A model generated the notes under the pieces. The model did not search any database. It was given only the letters and a program-made list of their open reading frames with translations, and was not told where the DNA came from. The position numbers were made by a program, and so were the translations under genes. A stretch of DNA of 64,000 bases from Homalodisca vitripennis (taxonomy: Eukaryota > Arthropoda > Insecta > Hemiptera > Cicadellidae). Location of the stretch: positions 120,342,501 through 120,406,500 of the forward strand of contig NC_060211.1 in assembly GCF_021130785.1 (NCBI RefSeq), given 5' to 3'. Positions 12,121 to 24,507 of the stretch are shown piece by piece (within the stretch, counting starts at the first letter, position 1; every line of letters starts with the position of its first letter).

Positions 12121-14255
12121 TGTGTTTTGGGATTAGAATCCTTTAAAATAGGATATCGATTGTTGAGTTAGATTTTGTAGTATCCGAATAATAAATATAA
12201 TAGTATGATTTGAAGCCATTTTTGTGTCAAAGACACATACATACATTTTAAAACAAACTCTCAGTTCTGTTTTATTGAAAAATACAGTAATTAAAATTTT
12301 CTCTTGGCTCAATATTTATATATCAAGTATTAGATTATAAAAACCAATTATTTTTAGCTACGCTCACAAGGAAGCACATATATCCACCATTTAAAATACT
12401 TAAGTCAAGAATTAATATGGAGACGATGTACTACTTCTGCCGTAGAGCAGCAATATTGGATGGTACTGTATTCCTTTGAAATTCATTTAATTGTACGATT
12501 GTGGTTTAGATGAGGTTTTTTCAATAAGTTCAGGGAAGTATTTAGAGGAAAAAGTAGAGGAAACCCTTGTGTTTTCTAGTTCCGGGAGGATCATTCGAGT
12601 AAAAAGCGTACGAATTACTATACATGAAACGTTGATGTGGCTTTGGATTAAAATAGTAGGACGACTCTCGCATTTAAGCTCTAATAATTTAACTCTATCA
12701 TAAAGGTGTAAAATATACGAGTTCACTACACAACTATAAACAAAAGTCGTTACTAGTTCACGTTAACAAGACAACAATGTTTTCTTAGTGTACTACAGGA
12801 TACAAGCCTTTCTTGCTTAATGCTGAGGTCAAATTAAAAATATATTCCCATTTAATTTATATATTTATTTATGATAAAAATGGTAGAACAATATATTTTA
12901 GATTAAATACGTGATAACAAGCTTAGCCTAAATATAACAGTTTAAAGTACATTTGTGTTAAGAATGAACATTATTGAATGTGTCTATATACTTATTTACT
13001 TAAATATAAAGAGTGAATATCATAACAGTGTAATTGCTGTAGAAAAAATTAACATGAAACATTCAGACATAATACATACTTACGTAGGGCAAAATGATTA
13101 TAACATACTAACATGGAAATATTGTAAAGAAGATAAAATCAGATATAATAGAAAATTAATTTTATGTTGGTTACAGTAAGTTAATTACAAATAATACATA
13201 CAGGTAAGACAAACATGGTACGCTAATAAAATACACAAATCTCAAAGGACTTGAACTTGTTATACATTAGATTCGTGAAGTAGTTTGTTTTTATTGCATT
13301 AAACTTAAATCACGCATGAAACACATTCTAGTAATAATATATACTCTCCTTACCATAATATTGTATTAACGACGCCAAGTTCATCTTCTGTACAAGTCAA
13401 AAAAACATCAAGTTCAATCATAAAAATAAAAAAGTATGGTAGCTATAAACAGATTTATAGTCGAAGTAGGCCTCCTTGAATTACAAATGTCTATATTTTA
13501 ATTTTAGGAGAAACAAAACAAACATAACTATGTTGTTTATTTAAATAACAAAAGTAAATCGTGAAAGAAGCACCAGTCACCAGGTAGTTTAATCTGGTAA
13601 GGCTATTATTATAAAATAGGAAAAATATTGAGGGGAAAGTCTCCAAAGATGTAACAAGTGATGTGTGTCAGTAACATTTTGAATAAAGGGTAGCATCTTG
13701 TTCTAGGATATACTCGCATTTCGTATAACTGTAATAATGCATTTAATTTGACTCAATACTTGATTTAGTATACACAACTTACATTGTTAACAATATATAA
13801 ATATTCTATAAAATGTATATTTAAAACTGTGGAGCTCGAAGTACTTCTAACAAATAACTTTGAAATGACTATATTAAAATTTATTCATAGCAGAATATCC
13901 GAGTACGTAAATACTTTAGTTAAATACATAAACAAAGAGTACGTAAAGAGAGCTAAATAGTTAATATGGTGTAAAATATACTGTGCCTAATTTGGTATTA
14001 ATACTACCATTACTATACGTATATATACTATTGTTTACATATATTTATACATTCATTACATTTGTATGAATGCTGATTCCTAACTTTAATTCAATAAATA
14101 TTAAATCACAAAAAGTGAATCTCGAACTCGGATTTCTTCCTTGCCGGGTAAGTGTAATTTAAATACTAATTGTGATAATAAATAAATAATTTAAAACAGA
14201 TATTATTAGTCAGGTATTATAGTTTATATCTTTATTCTTTGTGAAATTGAATTCA

Positions 14256-14259
<4 letters not shown>
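12121..14259. other. Intergenic or intronic AT-rich DNA
   Basis: Frames at 12487-12726 (minus) and 12491-12703 (plus) cover the same DNA on opposite strands, and 12955-13179 is Ile/Asn/Lys-rich. None carries a motif I recognise. Confidence 0.4.

Positions 14260-14336
<77 letters not shown>
14260..14336. repeat. (TA)n microsatellite, longest in the window
   Basis: A perfect alternating array of about 77 bases. The open frame starting at 14241 is made by this array. Confidence 0.97.
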
Positions 14337-14338
<2 letters not shown>

Positions 14339-14548
14339 TTACAGAAAGAGAACACAAGTTTGTCATGTGCCGGAAGTGTTCATTTGCATAACAATACAGA
14401 CTATACAGTTCACACAAGCAATACTAAATGTATTAATGTTTTTAAAGTTGTTATACAAATCACAGCCAGTAAACTTATTTTCTTTGTATTGCATTACAAT
14501 ATACATTGCCTAAACGCCAAACAGAAGAGCGACACCAGGCTGACTCGC

Positions 14549-14660
14549 AATAAATGCTCTCTTTTTATATCATTCAGCTGGGATCACATTCTCAGCTGAC
14601 TGATTAATGGCTGCTTCTCTTCTCCCACGTCTATCGACCGCATCTTAGTCTGTACATGCC
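14549..14660 (+). repeat. Three-copy element, copy 1
   Basis: The core at 14586-14652 contains CTCAGCTGACTGATTAATGG, then GCTTCTC, then CGTCTATCGACCGCA and CTTAGTCT. The same words occur in the same order at 24396-24457, and in a more diverged form at 19961-20020. The upstream word AATAAATGCT is also shared with copy 3. It has no coding frame. The conserved words include CAGCTG (E-box) and TTAAT (homeodomain-type), so it is either an interspersed repeat or a duplicated regulatory block. Confidence 0.7.
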
Positions 14661-15372
14661 GCTCTTTAGACATTCTATCTGCATATTCTATTGACTGTGA
14701 TAAACTATTATCGAAGGGAATTAATGAATCATTCTGACGACTGCTATTGTGAAGTTTAAATAACTTACATTTCATAACGAAAGTCTATGTATTTTATTAG
14801 TAATATATAATTTATTTACTAACGTTGCGAGAATGTATACACATTTTGGCTATAAAACGTTAATATTGTATAAACCTATTCCTATATTACACCTGATTAA
14901 GTAGATCCTTTTAATCAAACATATTGATTGATATAGGTGTAAAAATGCAGATCTTTTAACATGTTTTTAATCTCTTGTAATTTCTCGCGCACATAAACTC
15001 ATAAATACTCTGGGTTTTAGCTAGCTGTGTGGGTTTCTAATAGATAACAGTCAAATAATTCATACGGTGTTCTAGTAGCAGCTAAGCCTGGATAGCTATA
15101 CTCAACTGACTCAGACCCTAGAGCGGAGCCCTCACGGACAAACCAAGGACTAAAATAGAGTTTGAGTAGTTTCTATTAGAATAAAATCAATAAATGAAAT
15201 GAAATGTATAAGTCTAGAAACAGATTGGAGTCTATTATGCAATGAATTCGCCATCGAAATAACATTGGGGTGTAAATAAATCAATTAATATTAATACATT
15301 TTTATATTTATTGGAATGACGCTATGATAATGTTTTAAATAAAGTAATATGGTCTACTGAGGTACATTGTCC
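14661..15372. other. AT-rich stretch, nothing recognised
   Basis: A modestly GC-richer spot lies near 15070-15150. I see no gene. Confidence 0.45.
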
Positions 15373-15475
15373 AAAACATCATCACTACAAGATTGTTGAA
15401 GAAGAAACAAGCTAAAGAGTCCTTATAAAACCTGGGATTTATAAACTGTAATGTTTGTGGACTCTGCCATTACAA
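15373..15475 (+). repeat. Two-copy repeat, copy 1
   Basis: It shares with 17477-17585, in order, ATCACTACAAGA (ATCACCACCACAAGA there), TTGTTGAAGAA (CTGCTGAAGAA), TTTATAAACTGTA and a TCTGCCA word. The copies are diverged, about 2.1 kb apart and in the same orientation. The repeat has no coding content. Confidence 0.6.
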
Positions 15476-16029
15476 CCCAATCAATGATTGTACAATATGT
15501 AATTTTAAAATAAAATGTTACTTCAGTGAAAATAATATCAAATATAGTTTGTAAATCACCACTACATTTTCACTTCTGAAATTATGTTGTCTAACGTAAC
15601 GTATACGCAAGGTCCAATTGTTACCAATTCATTGTTTCTATCTTTCTTAGCGAAACAGGATATTAATTTGTAACTATAGCAGTAAAACACTTAACCACGT
15701 AGCAGATTGAAATTAAAAATTGTGTTATTAGATACTTTTTGTGGGAATAGTTGGATAAATGTATCACTAAGCAAAGTAGCATCACCACAACGCTTCCAAA
15801 TTGGGGTCATATTAAATAATTATTGAAGTATATAAGTGAAGTTTAATATTTGTAAAGGAAATATCTGACAACGTTTTCTATCCAATTAAATTTATTTAAT
15901 AGAAATAGGGTGAAGTAGATATTTAAGACTTCAACTTTCCAGCATTGATAATGTGGTGGTTTTAAACCATAAACGATGCAAACTACCCGACAGGGGCAAG
16001 TTTTACAATTGACTGTTTAATGTTTGAAA
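15476..16029. other. AT-rich stretch, nothing recognised
   Basis: I see no gene or repeat. Confidence 0.5.
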
Positions 16030-16200
16030 GGTTGGCCTCGCTCAAAGGATCCTGTGTAATTGGAGGGTCGACGTAAGTGAGAGAGCAGGCAGTAACAAGC
16101 TCGGTCACACGGCTACTGCGTCGCGACGCCCTGCGCCTCCCACCTCGGGCTTATAACGGCATTAGCATCAACAGGATCAAAACTAGTTTGGCTCAGCTGA
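16030..16200. other. GC-rich, CpG-containing island
   Basis: This is one of the most GC-rich spots in the window, with ACTGCGTCGCGACGCCCTGC in the middle. A plus-strand frame of about 43 codons runs through it to a TAA. GACGTAAGTGAG (from about 16069) contains a perfect splice-donor word, so an exon ending there is possible, but the predicted peptide is not recognised. The flank has GGCTCAGCTGAATCG. A promoter-proximal or conserved regulatory island is an equally good reading. Confidence 0.3.
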
Positions 16201-16644
16201 ATCGTAATAAATGAATCCTATCTGGTCTATTTCTCCTATGACATGAAATATAAACAGCCTATATCATTTTCTATCATAAAAGATAAATACACTTAGAACA
16301 TGAAACTGAAACAAATGGTAGTAAATTTTTACTATAAGCACATCCACTATATTTTGAGATTTAAAACATTATGAAATAATATATTCCTTGTTTAGATAAC
16401 ATAACGTATACATGTTTTACACATAATGCGGGTTTCGGCAAATATAAAACCAAAAGGACCTTTTATTTGTAATAAACCACAACACATGTAAAACAATTAT
16501 TAACTCTTAATTTTTAAAACTCGTGGTAAGCGGTTACAAAAATATCTATAGTCGTAGATTTGTTTTAAAAGTTGTTTCAGCTAGGGTTTCCTAAAATAAT
16601 TGTAAGAGAGCGATTATAACATTAACCAAGGAATAAAATATGAA

Positions 16645-16664
16645 CCCTCAAATATATTTGAGGG
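16645..16664. repeat. Perfect 20-bp palindrome
   Basis: CCCTCAAATATATTTGAGGG is an exact self-complementary sequence with no spacer. It is not attached to any gene I can identify. Confidence 0.9.
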
Positions 16665-16986
16665 ATATTTTTATCAAATTTATAGAACAAACCGTACCTA
16701 TAGTTAATATCTAAAAATAACTTTCTAATGTAGACTTTTAACTAAAGGTATAGGTTAATTTAGTTTTGGTTACCTGCAACTGTTCGTTTCGGTATATCGG
16801 TTTCTTGGTGTACTTCGGTAAAGTTCCAGAAATTTTAAAAGTAGTAAACTCAAATTCTTAAACCGTATTAAATTCTACAGTAACATGTTTACTATTTGTA
16901 TGCATTTTTTTAATCATTTTATATTTATAGAGAGATTCTTAATTAATGACTAAATATATTTAAGCATTAATGTATAGAGAAAAGTT

Positions 16987-16990
<4 letters not shown>

Positions 16991-17043
<53 letters not shown>
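16991..17043. repeat. (AT)n microsatellite
   Basis: A perfect alternating array of about 52 bases, which creates the spurious minus-strand frame at 16950-17162. Confidence 0.97.
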
Positions 17044-17051
<8 letters not shown>

Positions 17052-17476
17052 TGACGTTTTATATATTAGTTTTATATACGTCAGGCTCTTTCTTGTTTTT
17101 TGTAAAACAATTTCCAGTAGTAGAGTAAATATGAACATTTTAGTAATTTTTACGTTAAGCAAATCATAAAATGATTAAGATATTTCAAACAGATAGAGTT
17201 AAAAGTCGATAATTTTGTATGTGAAGTGGAATATGTTACTATGTAAATGTCATATGGGATAAAGTTGTGATGGACACGAAACCTTGGGAGGCATTAAGTT
17301 TTTTTCAGTCAGCAAAAATTGAAATTATTAACTTTATATATTACAAAACACTTCAACTATTGGCTACTCAATTTAGTCTTTAGTCATTTATTTCCAAATG
17401 GCAATCTGAACACCGAGGAAAATCTAGAAACTATATTAAAAGGCTACAACCGAATGAAATGTAAATGAACGTTGAG

Positions 17477-17585
17477 CAAGATATCACCACCACAAGACTG
17501 CTGAAGAACAAACATGATAATAAGCGGTAGTAAAAAGAAGCCACTGTGGTTTATAAACTGTAGTGTTTGTAAGATCTGCCACTAA
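17477..17585 (+). repeat. Two-copy repeat, copy 2
   Basis: This is the second copy of the element at 15373-15475, with the shared words in the same order and orientation. Confidence 0.6.
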
Positions 17586-19006
17586 TATACAAATACATTT
17601 ATATTCTGATATCGTACAAAATACTATTTGAAACTGAATAAAGTATCCTTAGATGAACTATGTACTTTACAATTAAAATGGTATTTCCCATATTATTTTT
17701 ATAATATTATAGGGTATACGCATATCCAATGTTTAACAGGTTTAAATTTGGTTTTAAGTAAAATATGTTAATTTATGACCATGGTAATAAACCAATCCAC
17801 TATTTGAAGTGTTAAGTTAAAAAAGCCATGCAAACCGAATAGTGAGAGTTCTCGTTATAAATTGATTTCACTTAAGTTTTTTTTCCAGAACAAATTTTTA
17901 TCATCAGAAATTTACGAACTCAAATATAAATTTTAATATACACCTGTAAATGGTCAACGAAATCCCTTTAAACATAACTTAGGTAAATTATGATCCAGTT
18001 GAATAGATCTGATGGTGATGGTCGTAATTTACAACAAGAACGTCTTTATGAATTCTTACCTACAATGGTATAAAAATTCCATTACTTGATTTGCATAGTC
18101 AGCGGAAAACGAGATGCCCTCGTAACTCTATAACTCTTGTTGAATTAGGTATTTCAACAAGCCCTATATATGTATAGGAACAGATGAGAGACATGTTATC
18201 GTTGTACAATATAATAGTCGTCATAATTTCTTCATAATTAGAAAAGCCTGGATAACTTTCTTCCACTAATGTTAGTTATTTAAGTATAAACGTATATACA
18301 TGATTAATATGATTCCTATGGCAAACGCCTTACGACGCATTTAATGTGCTAAGTACGGTTTGTACAAACTGTGGTAGTCATATTTTGAGATAGGACTTTA
18401 CGTAAAAATTTACGAAAATCTACCTGAAAATTAAGACATAATTAATTAATTATTTGTACACATCACTTTTATATTTCATATTGTAAAATTCTGATGATTT
18501 CATATAATACTAAATTTTTTAAGTGGAGTCAACATAAAATCAATAATTTTACCTATGGATTATAAACAGTTTGAGGGTATAAACATTAAGTATAACAGGT
18601 CAGTGAGCTAACTATGATAGAGAAGGATGCTTCAATGATTTTCTCTTGTCACTCACCAATTCTGGGCTAATCGGCTCTGTACTCATGTTCGAGCCAAATA
18701 ATTCCTTATACTCAGATATCGTCCCCGTACCTGTCCTCGTTGTTAAAATTATTCCTTCTTCTTGTTTACTTTAATTTTAAATTTAATTTATACAAACGTT
18801 TTTAATTCAAATCTTTTCACATGAATTGTTGAAAATGATACTTGACAGGTATAATTGTCATGAAATTATATTATTTTCTCCTTAATCGACATGTTTTTAC
18901 TGAATCAAATACAAGATATTTAGATGACGACAATGATTAATTCAATATGTAACATATTTCGTTCTGTATCAAGAAATTCGTCGATATACATGAGTGGTTC
19001 AACGAA
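17586..19006. other. AT-rich stretch, nothing recognised
   Basis: I see no gene. A slightly GC-richer patch at about 18640-18740 has no usable frame. Confidence 0.45.
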
Positions 19007-19090
19007 GACGTATAGGTCTTCTAGACGTCTGAACGTCTAGGTCTTCTTAGAAGTCGTTCAAAGATCTAGCTCTAGCTAGACGTACGTGTA
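19007..19090. repeat. CTAGACGT palindrome and CTTCTAGAC-type short repeats
   Basis: CTAGACGTCTGAACGTCTAG (19021-19040) is an 8-bp perfect inverted repeat with a 4-base loop. The word TAGGTCTTCT occurs on both sides of it, and TCTAGCTCTAGCTAGACGTA follows. A similar AGACTTGACTTCTAG cluster appears near 43430-43465. The role is unknown. Confidence 0.75.
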
Positions 19091-19896
19091 AATCACATTA
19101 TTTTGCAAGAACAATGATGATACATACGACATATATTTAGCTGTTTCCGTTTTATGTATATTTTTAATGACAATTTTAAAAGTGTAATACGCGTTTTAAA
19201 GCAAAACAAATTTTATTAGTTATCTGATGACTAAATGGTAAATTTTTGTAAAATATTTTATATCAGAACGGGTTAATGATATTGAATGAATGCGATATTA
19301 TTTATAACTGAGAAGTTAAATCCATTAAGAACTTACTGCATTAAATTACCAAATGTAGTCATAGTACAAAGATATAAAAGAACCCTGGCTGAAACGCCAT
19401 TGATAGCTGGAGCCGACGGTCAGGCCTAGGAGTAATTATTAGTAAGATATACCGTGTAACTAGCAAATATTTCTTATATTTTCTAGTTATTAAACTCAGT
19501 TAAACAGTGAAGCGTGTTTTAACTGTCTTTAGCGCAGAGTTTCAAAGGAATTAATGCAATCACAAAATATTTTAAATCCAATTCGCGAATGTTATGTAAT
19601 TAAGGTTCGTTATAACAATAAAATTATTTATTCTAAATATAGTTATGTATATTCTTTAAAACGATGTGCGTGACTTAGTATATTAATCTGCAAGTTTAGC
19701 GTGATTTATCTCAGCGAAAAAGTAATAAGGCAAGTTACCGATACAAATGAAACACAAATTATTGTGAAACATGTATTTAACACTCGTACCTTTATAATGT
19801 AATATAATTGCCTATACATTTTAAGTATAAAACCAACTAATAATAACTTTAATGTTTACTTTGAGTTACGATCAAACTTTGCGAGCGCTATCGAAC
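19091..19896. other. AT-rich stretch, nothing recognised
   Basis: I see no gene or repeat. Confidence 0.5.
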
Positions 19897-20053
19897 GTTA
19901 ACAGCTGTGCAACGCACAACAGACTTACAATGCATTCTTGCCGCAATATTCCGCCTGAATTACATTTACAGCGACTGATTAATTGCTTTCTCCACAGATA
20001 AACCTTCCACAAGTTGTGATGAGGAATTTCATTTGTTTTCCTCAGTCTAACAT
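19897..20053 (+). repeat. Three-copy element, copy 2
   Basis: It aligns with copy 3 (24317-24507) over about 160 bases: GACTTACAAT, CCGCAATATTC, GATTACATT (AATTACATT here), GACTGATTAAT, TTCCACAAGTTG (TTTCACAAGTTG there), GGAATTTCATTTGTTT and CAGTCT follow in the same order. A 73-codon minus-strand frame (19872-20093) crosses it but is not conserved in the other copies. Confidence 0.75.
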
Positions 20054-20157
20054 GTGCTAAATAATTAAACACAACTGGGCAGCTCCCATCCACTCTAAAG
20101 AGTTAATCCTATTTACAAAGTTCTTTTCAACTGACAGAGTCATCTGTTTATACATGA

Positions 20158-20315
20158 ACTACTTAATTGGCTGAGCATTATCGAAAGCTATCAATCGAGT
20201 GCATGGTTGAAAAATGTAATACTTGTCTGCCAGCAAGTAAAATTAAATTTTGCATGCAAACTTAGTGAAGCATATTGTGTGACACGTGGTTTTGCGTACT
20301 CCTGCCTTGTACTAT
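20158..20315 (+). repeat. Dispersed repeat family, modules A and B in tandem
   Basis: GGCTGAGCATTATCGAAAGC (module A) is followed 60-70 bases later by TTTTGCATGCAAACTTAGTG, a GACACGTGGTTTTGCGTAC word and CTCCTGCC (module B). This is the best copy for seeing that A and B can belong to one unit. It has no coding content. Confidence 0.65.
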
Positions 20316-23300
20316 AAGTGAAGTTTAAAGAAATGCTAAAAGTGAAAAATAAGTAAGTGAGTACCAAACGGTGCTTTCATTTTTGAAGTTATTTTTCCAA
20401 AATACTTTATAAACAAAAATATATCTACCTTTGTATAGTAACTATATTACGTTTAACTGTGATCCATAAAGGATAAATATAAAAGAGTAATTATATACTT
20501 GTATAAATTCACCTGAGATTACGTTTTAACAAGGAGAATTATACATGAATATATTAAATAATTTTTTTAATAATGAAAAGACGGATTATAATGTTAAAAT
20601 TGTAATACTTACAGCAATAGTTCATCAATTCCGCATAGGTTATTTGAACACTATGAATCCGGCAGTCTACGAGGAGGGGTTTAGAATATTTGTAATGGCA
20701 GAGTCGTCACCTAAACAGTTTTCTTGGATGCTATGTTAAAATTTCTTTAATTGAAAAACACGGACTTAATACATTTTTAACCAGTATGTTTTTGTTTATT
20801 ATTAAATTGATAATTTCCCGTACGTTGTTCTTTAATTGTAAAAAGAATCTACAGTAACAATAATAATTCAAATATTACAATTTTAGTGTGAACGACCTTT
20901 AACCGATTTAGTGTTATAAAACTCGTTTTCTTGAAATACCCAGTAGGGTCGGGGACAGGAGCACGGTAATTCATCCCGTAAGAAGCTTTGCGAAGTTACG
21001 CGATCCTATTAAAGCAGGCTCCTTTTAAATTTATCCCGAGTATACAGTATACGTAGGTTTGCAAAGAATACGATTGGCAATAAAGCATAACACTCAGGAC
21101 TTAGTAATCTTTTCCGGATTGATTTATTCTAATATCCGTCTGTGCGTTACTACTTAACAGACCAACTGCACAATAGTACGGTCACTGCATATAAAACTGT
21201 TATTTCCGTTAGTTATTCTGAGCGAACTAAGTCATCGAAATACATCCTTCCCCTCTTACGCAAAGAGAACTGTTTGGCCCGTCCTGAACAACAGTGGATG
21301 GACATAACCTATGTAAGACTGATGTCGCTCAATTTCTTTTAATGCGTTATGTTTACTTTCTGGGCCTGTTCCATTGCTATGTTATTAGAATATCGTACCA
21401 GTAAAAATTCTCCTACTTTAGTTCCAAGATAAGAATCCATTTAAAAGTCATTCGACACGATAAACACATTAAAATATTAAATTAGGTTCATAGGGAGATA
21501 AATTATTATACGCTGTCAATAAATTTTATTATTTTCTCTAAGTGTAATCATAACTTAAATTAAGCAATTACATAAAACTAGCAAATACACACACAAATAC
21601 TAGAACACTTTATTCAGTATGAAACAAAAAAGAAGATAAAACGGTTATCTAGTTTTAGTCTTGGTTATTGTAACGAACACTAAGCAGACAATAGAAGTAC
21701 GAGAGAAAATAATTAATTAGTTAAAAGTCTGAGTTGTTACTCACTAATATTCCAGAGAATACAAGAAAGACGAAACGTTGGCAGCAAGATGCAAATGAGC
21801 ATCGGCTAAAATGTCTCTGTTGTAAGATCGTTGAATAGTGGAAACATGCTAATCAGGGCTTACAAAAACAGCAGTCTGGATCCGTTATAAATCCATTAAT
21901 ACTCAAGTAAAATTATACATTACAGAATAATATTATGTATAATGTTACTAAAGAACAGCTTATTTACGTAAAGTATAAATAATTTCCTTAACTGGTTTTG
22001 TTTATTATTATCATTTTTGGACTTACATGAATAATTTATTATAAAGAAATATTTGCTATGTTGTTTGGAGACACCTTAACCTAAGGTAATTGCATAATAT
22101 TATTCAGTAGTAATTATTTATTTTCAAGATTAAGTTAAATTTCTTAAACAGTCTGTAAAAGCCATCATTGATAATATACCATACAATTTCTGCATTACTC
22201 ACCATTTTTGATATTCCCAAATGCTGGCTTAAAGTTTTAAACTCCGTCTCAAGTATAAATGAGATTACGAATTTCACAAGAAGTGGAGAAGTTTATTTTA
22301 AAGCAGTTAGTCAACACCAACTGCATATGACTATAAGATCTATAAGATTCACGGTCTTATGCCATGTTATTATTTTACTTAAATAGAAACTTTTTATTAA
22401 TGTGAGAATAAGCAATGTAATGTTTAACATAGCCTTGAACTAGGAATTGTCCTTAGAACTAGACAACTACATATATATACGAACTCAATAGTTGTTTAAA
22501 ATTAGTTAAGTCCAAACTAATCAATCAACGTTTGAAACGGGCTAACAAATTTCGAGGATTGCTTCTCGATCAAAGTTGTATGATTACTATAATGAAATAT
22601 TCACAGACGCCGTTGTGCAGAACTATTTTACGAGCCTCTTTCTTAAGTTTATAATTTTGGAATTAATAATTTCTAAAACAAAGAAGGGTGAATCGAACCG
22701 AAACAGTTAGGGAATAATAGAAGAATTATGTAAGAATACTTAATCTTCCCTAAAGTGGACACTCTTGTTGTACATGTCAAGGCTGTAGAGTTTAGAAACA
22801 TGCAAATAAAAACCATTCACATTAATATACAAATGGTATTAGTGCATTTACTATCATATAATATGTATCTTATATTATCGCCCTTCCTACTTTAGTTCTA
22901 TTACGGATCAAATTCCTTCTATTTAGACGATAATGTTATTAATAGAACAAAAGCTCATTTCTAAAGAGACTACCCAATCCTACGAGCCCCTGTTTCATTA
23001 AATAACATTTTCTATTGTTGGTGTCAAACCACATAACTCCAGGGAGGTTGCGGCAGGTATGTTAAACACAATACGTACCACTTTATATATCCGCACCAGC
23101 ATACATTTGTCCCAGAATATAGGACAACCATAAAAATGTCAAAGAAACCTATGCAAGTGATCTACAATTCAGCATCTTGGTTAGTACAATGTTTTTAACT
23201 CTCTAGGGGTTTTCAACTAACCCACTCGAACTTTCAACCATCTTTTGTAAAGTATGTTTTGTGCATTTTAAGTTTTATATCTTCTTAAAGTTTAATCAAA

Positions 23301-24316
23301 GCTCCAATTCAATTCAGGATAGTTTTAAACTTTTTAAAAACTACTTAGATGACGGTAAATTCTATATTTAAAGTGATTAGTACAACTTTCAACTGATGGC
23401 TGGTATAGAAAATATCCTCTGTAATAATTATGGTTTAGTAATGGTAATATGAGTTACGCAGTACGTAATTAAATCCTTCTAAATCTCATAGAAATCATTA
23501 TAATAAATTGTACTCTCTACAATAATCCTATATTATGATATTGTAAACTCTACGATTATCACAAAATACTTGAAATCTAATTAGATATTCTGATATCCGT
23601 CAAATATTAAAACAACCAGTGAGGTTTTATCACAGTTCCATGTTTCTGACTTAACAATCCATTATCGGAATAAAACATACAATCTAATCCACTGAATGGT
23701 TTTGTTTTTGTTTTGTATTTTTCCTAAAATAGTCCAAAACGCATCATACACCATACACACAGTTTGCAAGGACGCATAAAACTTTGTAAGCACAACAGCA
23801 GACCGCCACATAAACAGATGTTCGATGAAAGGTTACGTAATTACCCCACCCCAGCACTGCACTCAGCGTTATCAGTAGTGGCAGTGGAAACAGCATTAAA
23901 AATCAAACGAGAATGTAAGTTTCATCTTCAAATTAAATCTTAAGGTTTTATCTTATGTAAACTTTTGGCATTTTTGATATGGCGTAGATATGGATACGCC
24001 AAGATTGTTAATTCAGTCAAATAATAAAGGTCATTATCGAAATATTTCCACTGTTTGATTATATTTGTTGTTTTCAAGTAATAAATTTATATTACATAAT
24101 ATGCATGAACAAAAGTTCAAATATAAAATATGTATGTTGAGTTTTAATTATAAAAAATATGCGTTATGTGCTATATAACAATTTTGGTTTGATTAAACTG
24201 AAAACATATGGCTGTGATTATCATTGTTATACCCTTAATCACTGTTTTATTATGGTTATTGGCTGAACTATTGAATGTAACTTTAGAGAAATAAACAATG
24301 CCTTGACGAATTATTA
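20316..24316. other. Intergenic or intronic AT-rich DNA
   Basis: Short frames at 20545-20739, 21142-21342 and 22168-22386 carry no motif I recognise. GC-richer patches occur at about 20940-21010, 21140-21310, 21770-21860 (with GATGCAAATGAGC, octamer-like) and 23800-23900. I see no gene that can be supported. Confidence 0.4.
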
Positions 24317-24507
24317 ACACTGAACAGCTGAGCTGCCGGAAACGGTTGACTTACAATACAATAAATGCTTCCCACCGCAATATTCTGCCCGGATTACATT
24401 CTCAGCTGACTGATTAATGGCGGCTTCTCCTCCGTCTATCGACCGCAGCTTAGTCTTTCACAAGTTGCGCTGAAGGAATTTCATTTGTTTCAGTCTGCTC
24501 CTCATTT
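24317..24507 (+). repeat. Three-copy element, copy 3
   Basis: This is the most complete copy. It contains both the words shared with copy 1 (GCTGACTGATTAATGG, CGTCTATCGACCGCA, CTTAGTCT) and those shared with copy 2 (GACTTACAAT, CCGCAATATT, CACAAGTTG, GGAATTTCATTTGTTT), so copies 1 and 2 are derived from overlapping parts of the same element. Confidence 0.8.

Noticed and set aside
14110..14180. tRNA-like B-box word (GAGTTCGAGATTC on the minus strand)
   Set aside because: The flanking bases do not form a T-arm stem, and no acceptor stem or anticodon arm can be placed.
14241..14513. Open frame across the long TA array
   Set aside because: The openness is created by Ile-Tyr codons of the microsatellite; the same holds for 5819-6001 and 16950-17162.
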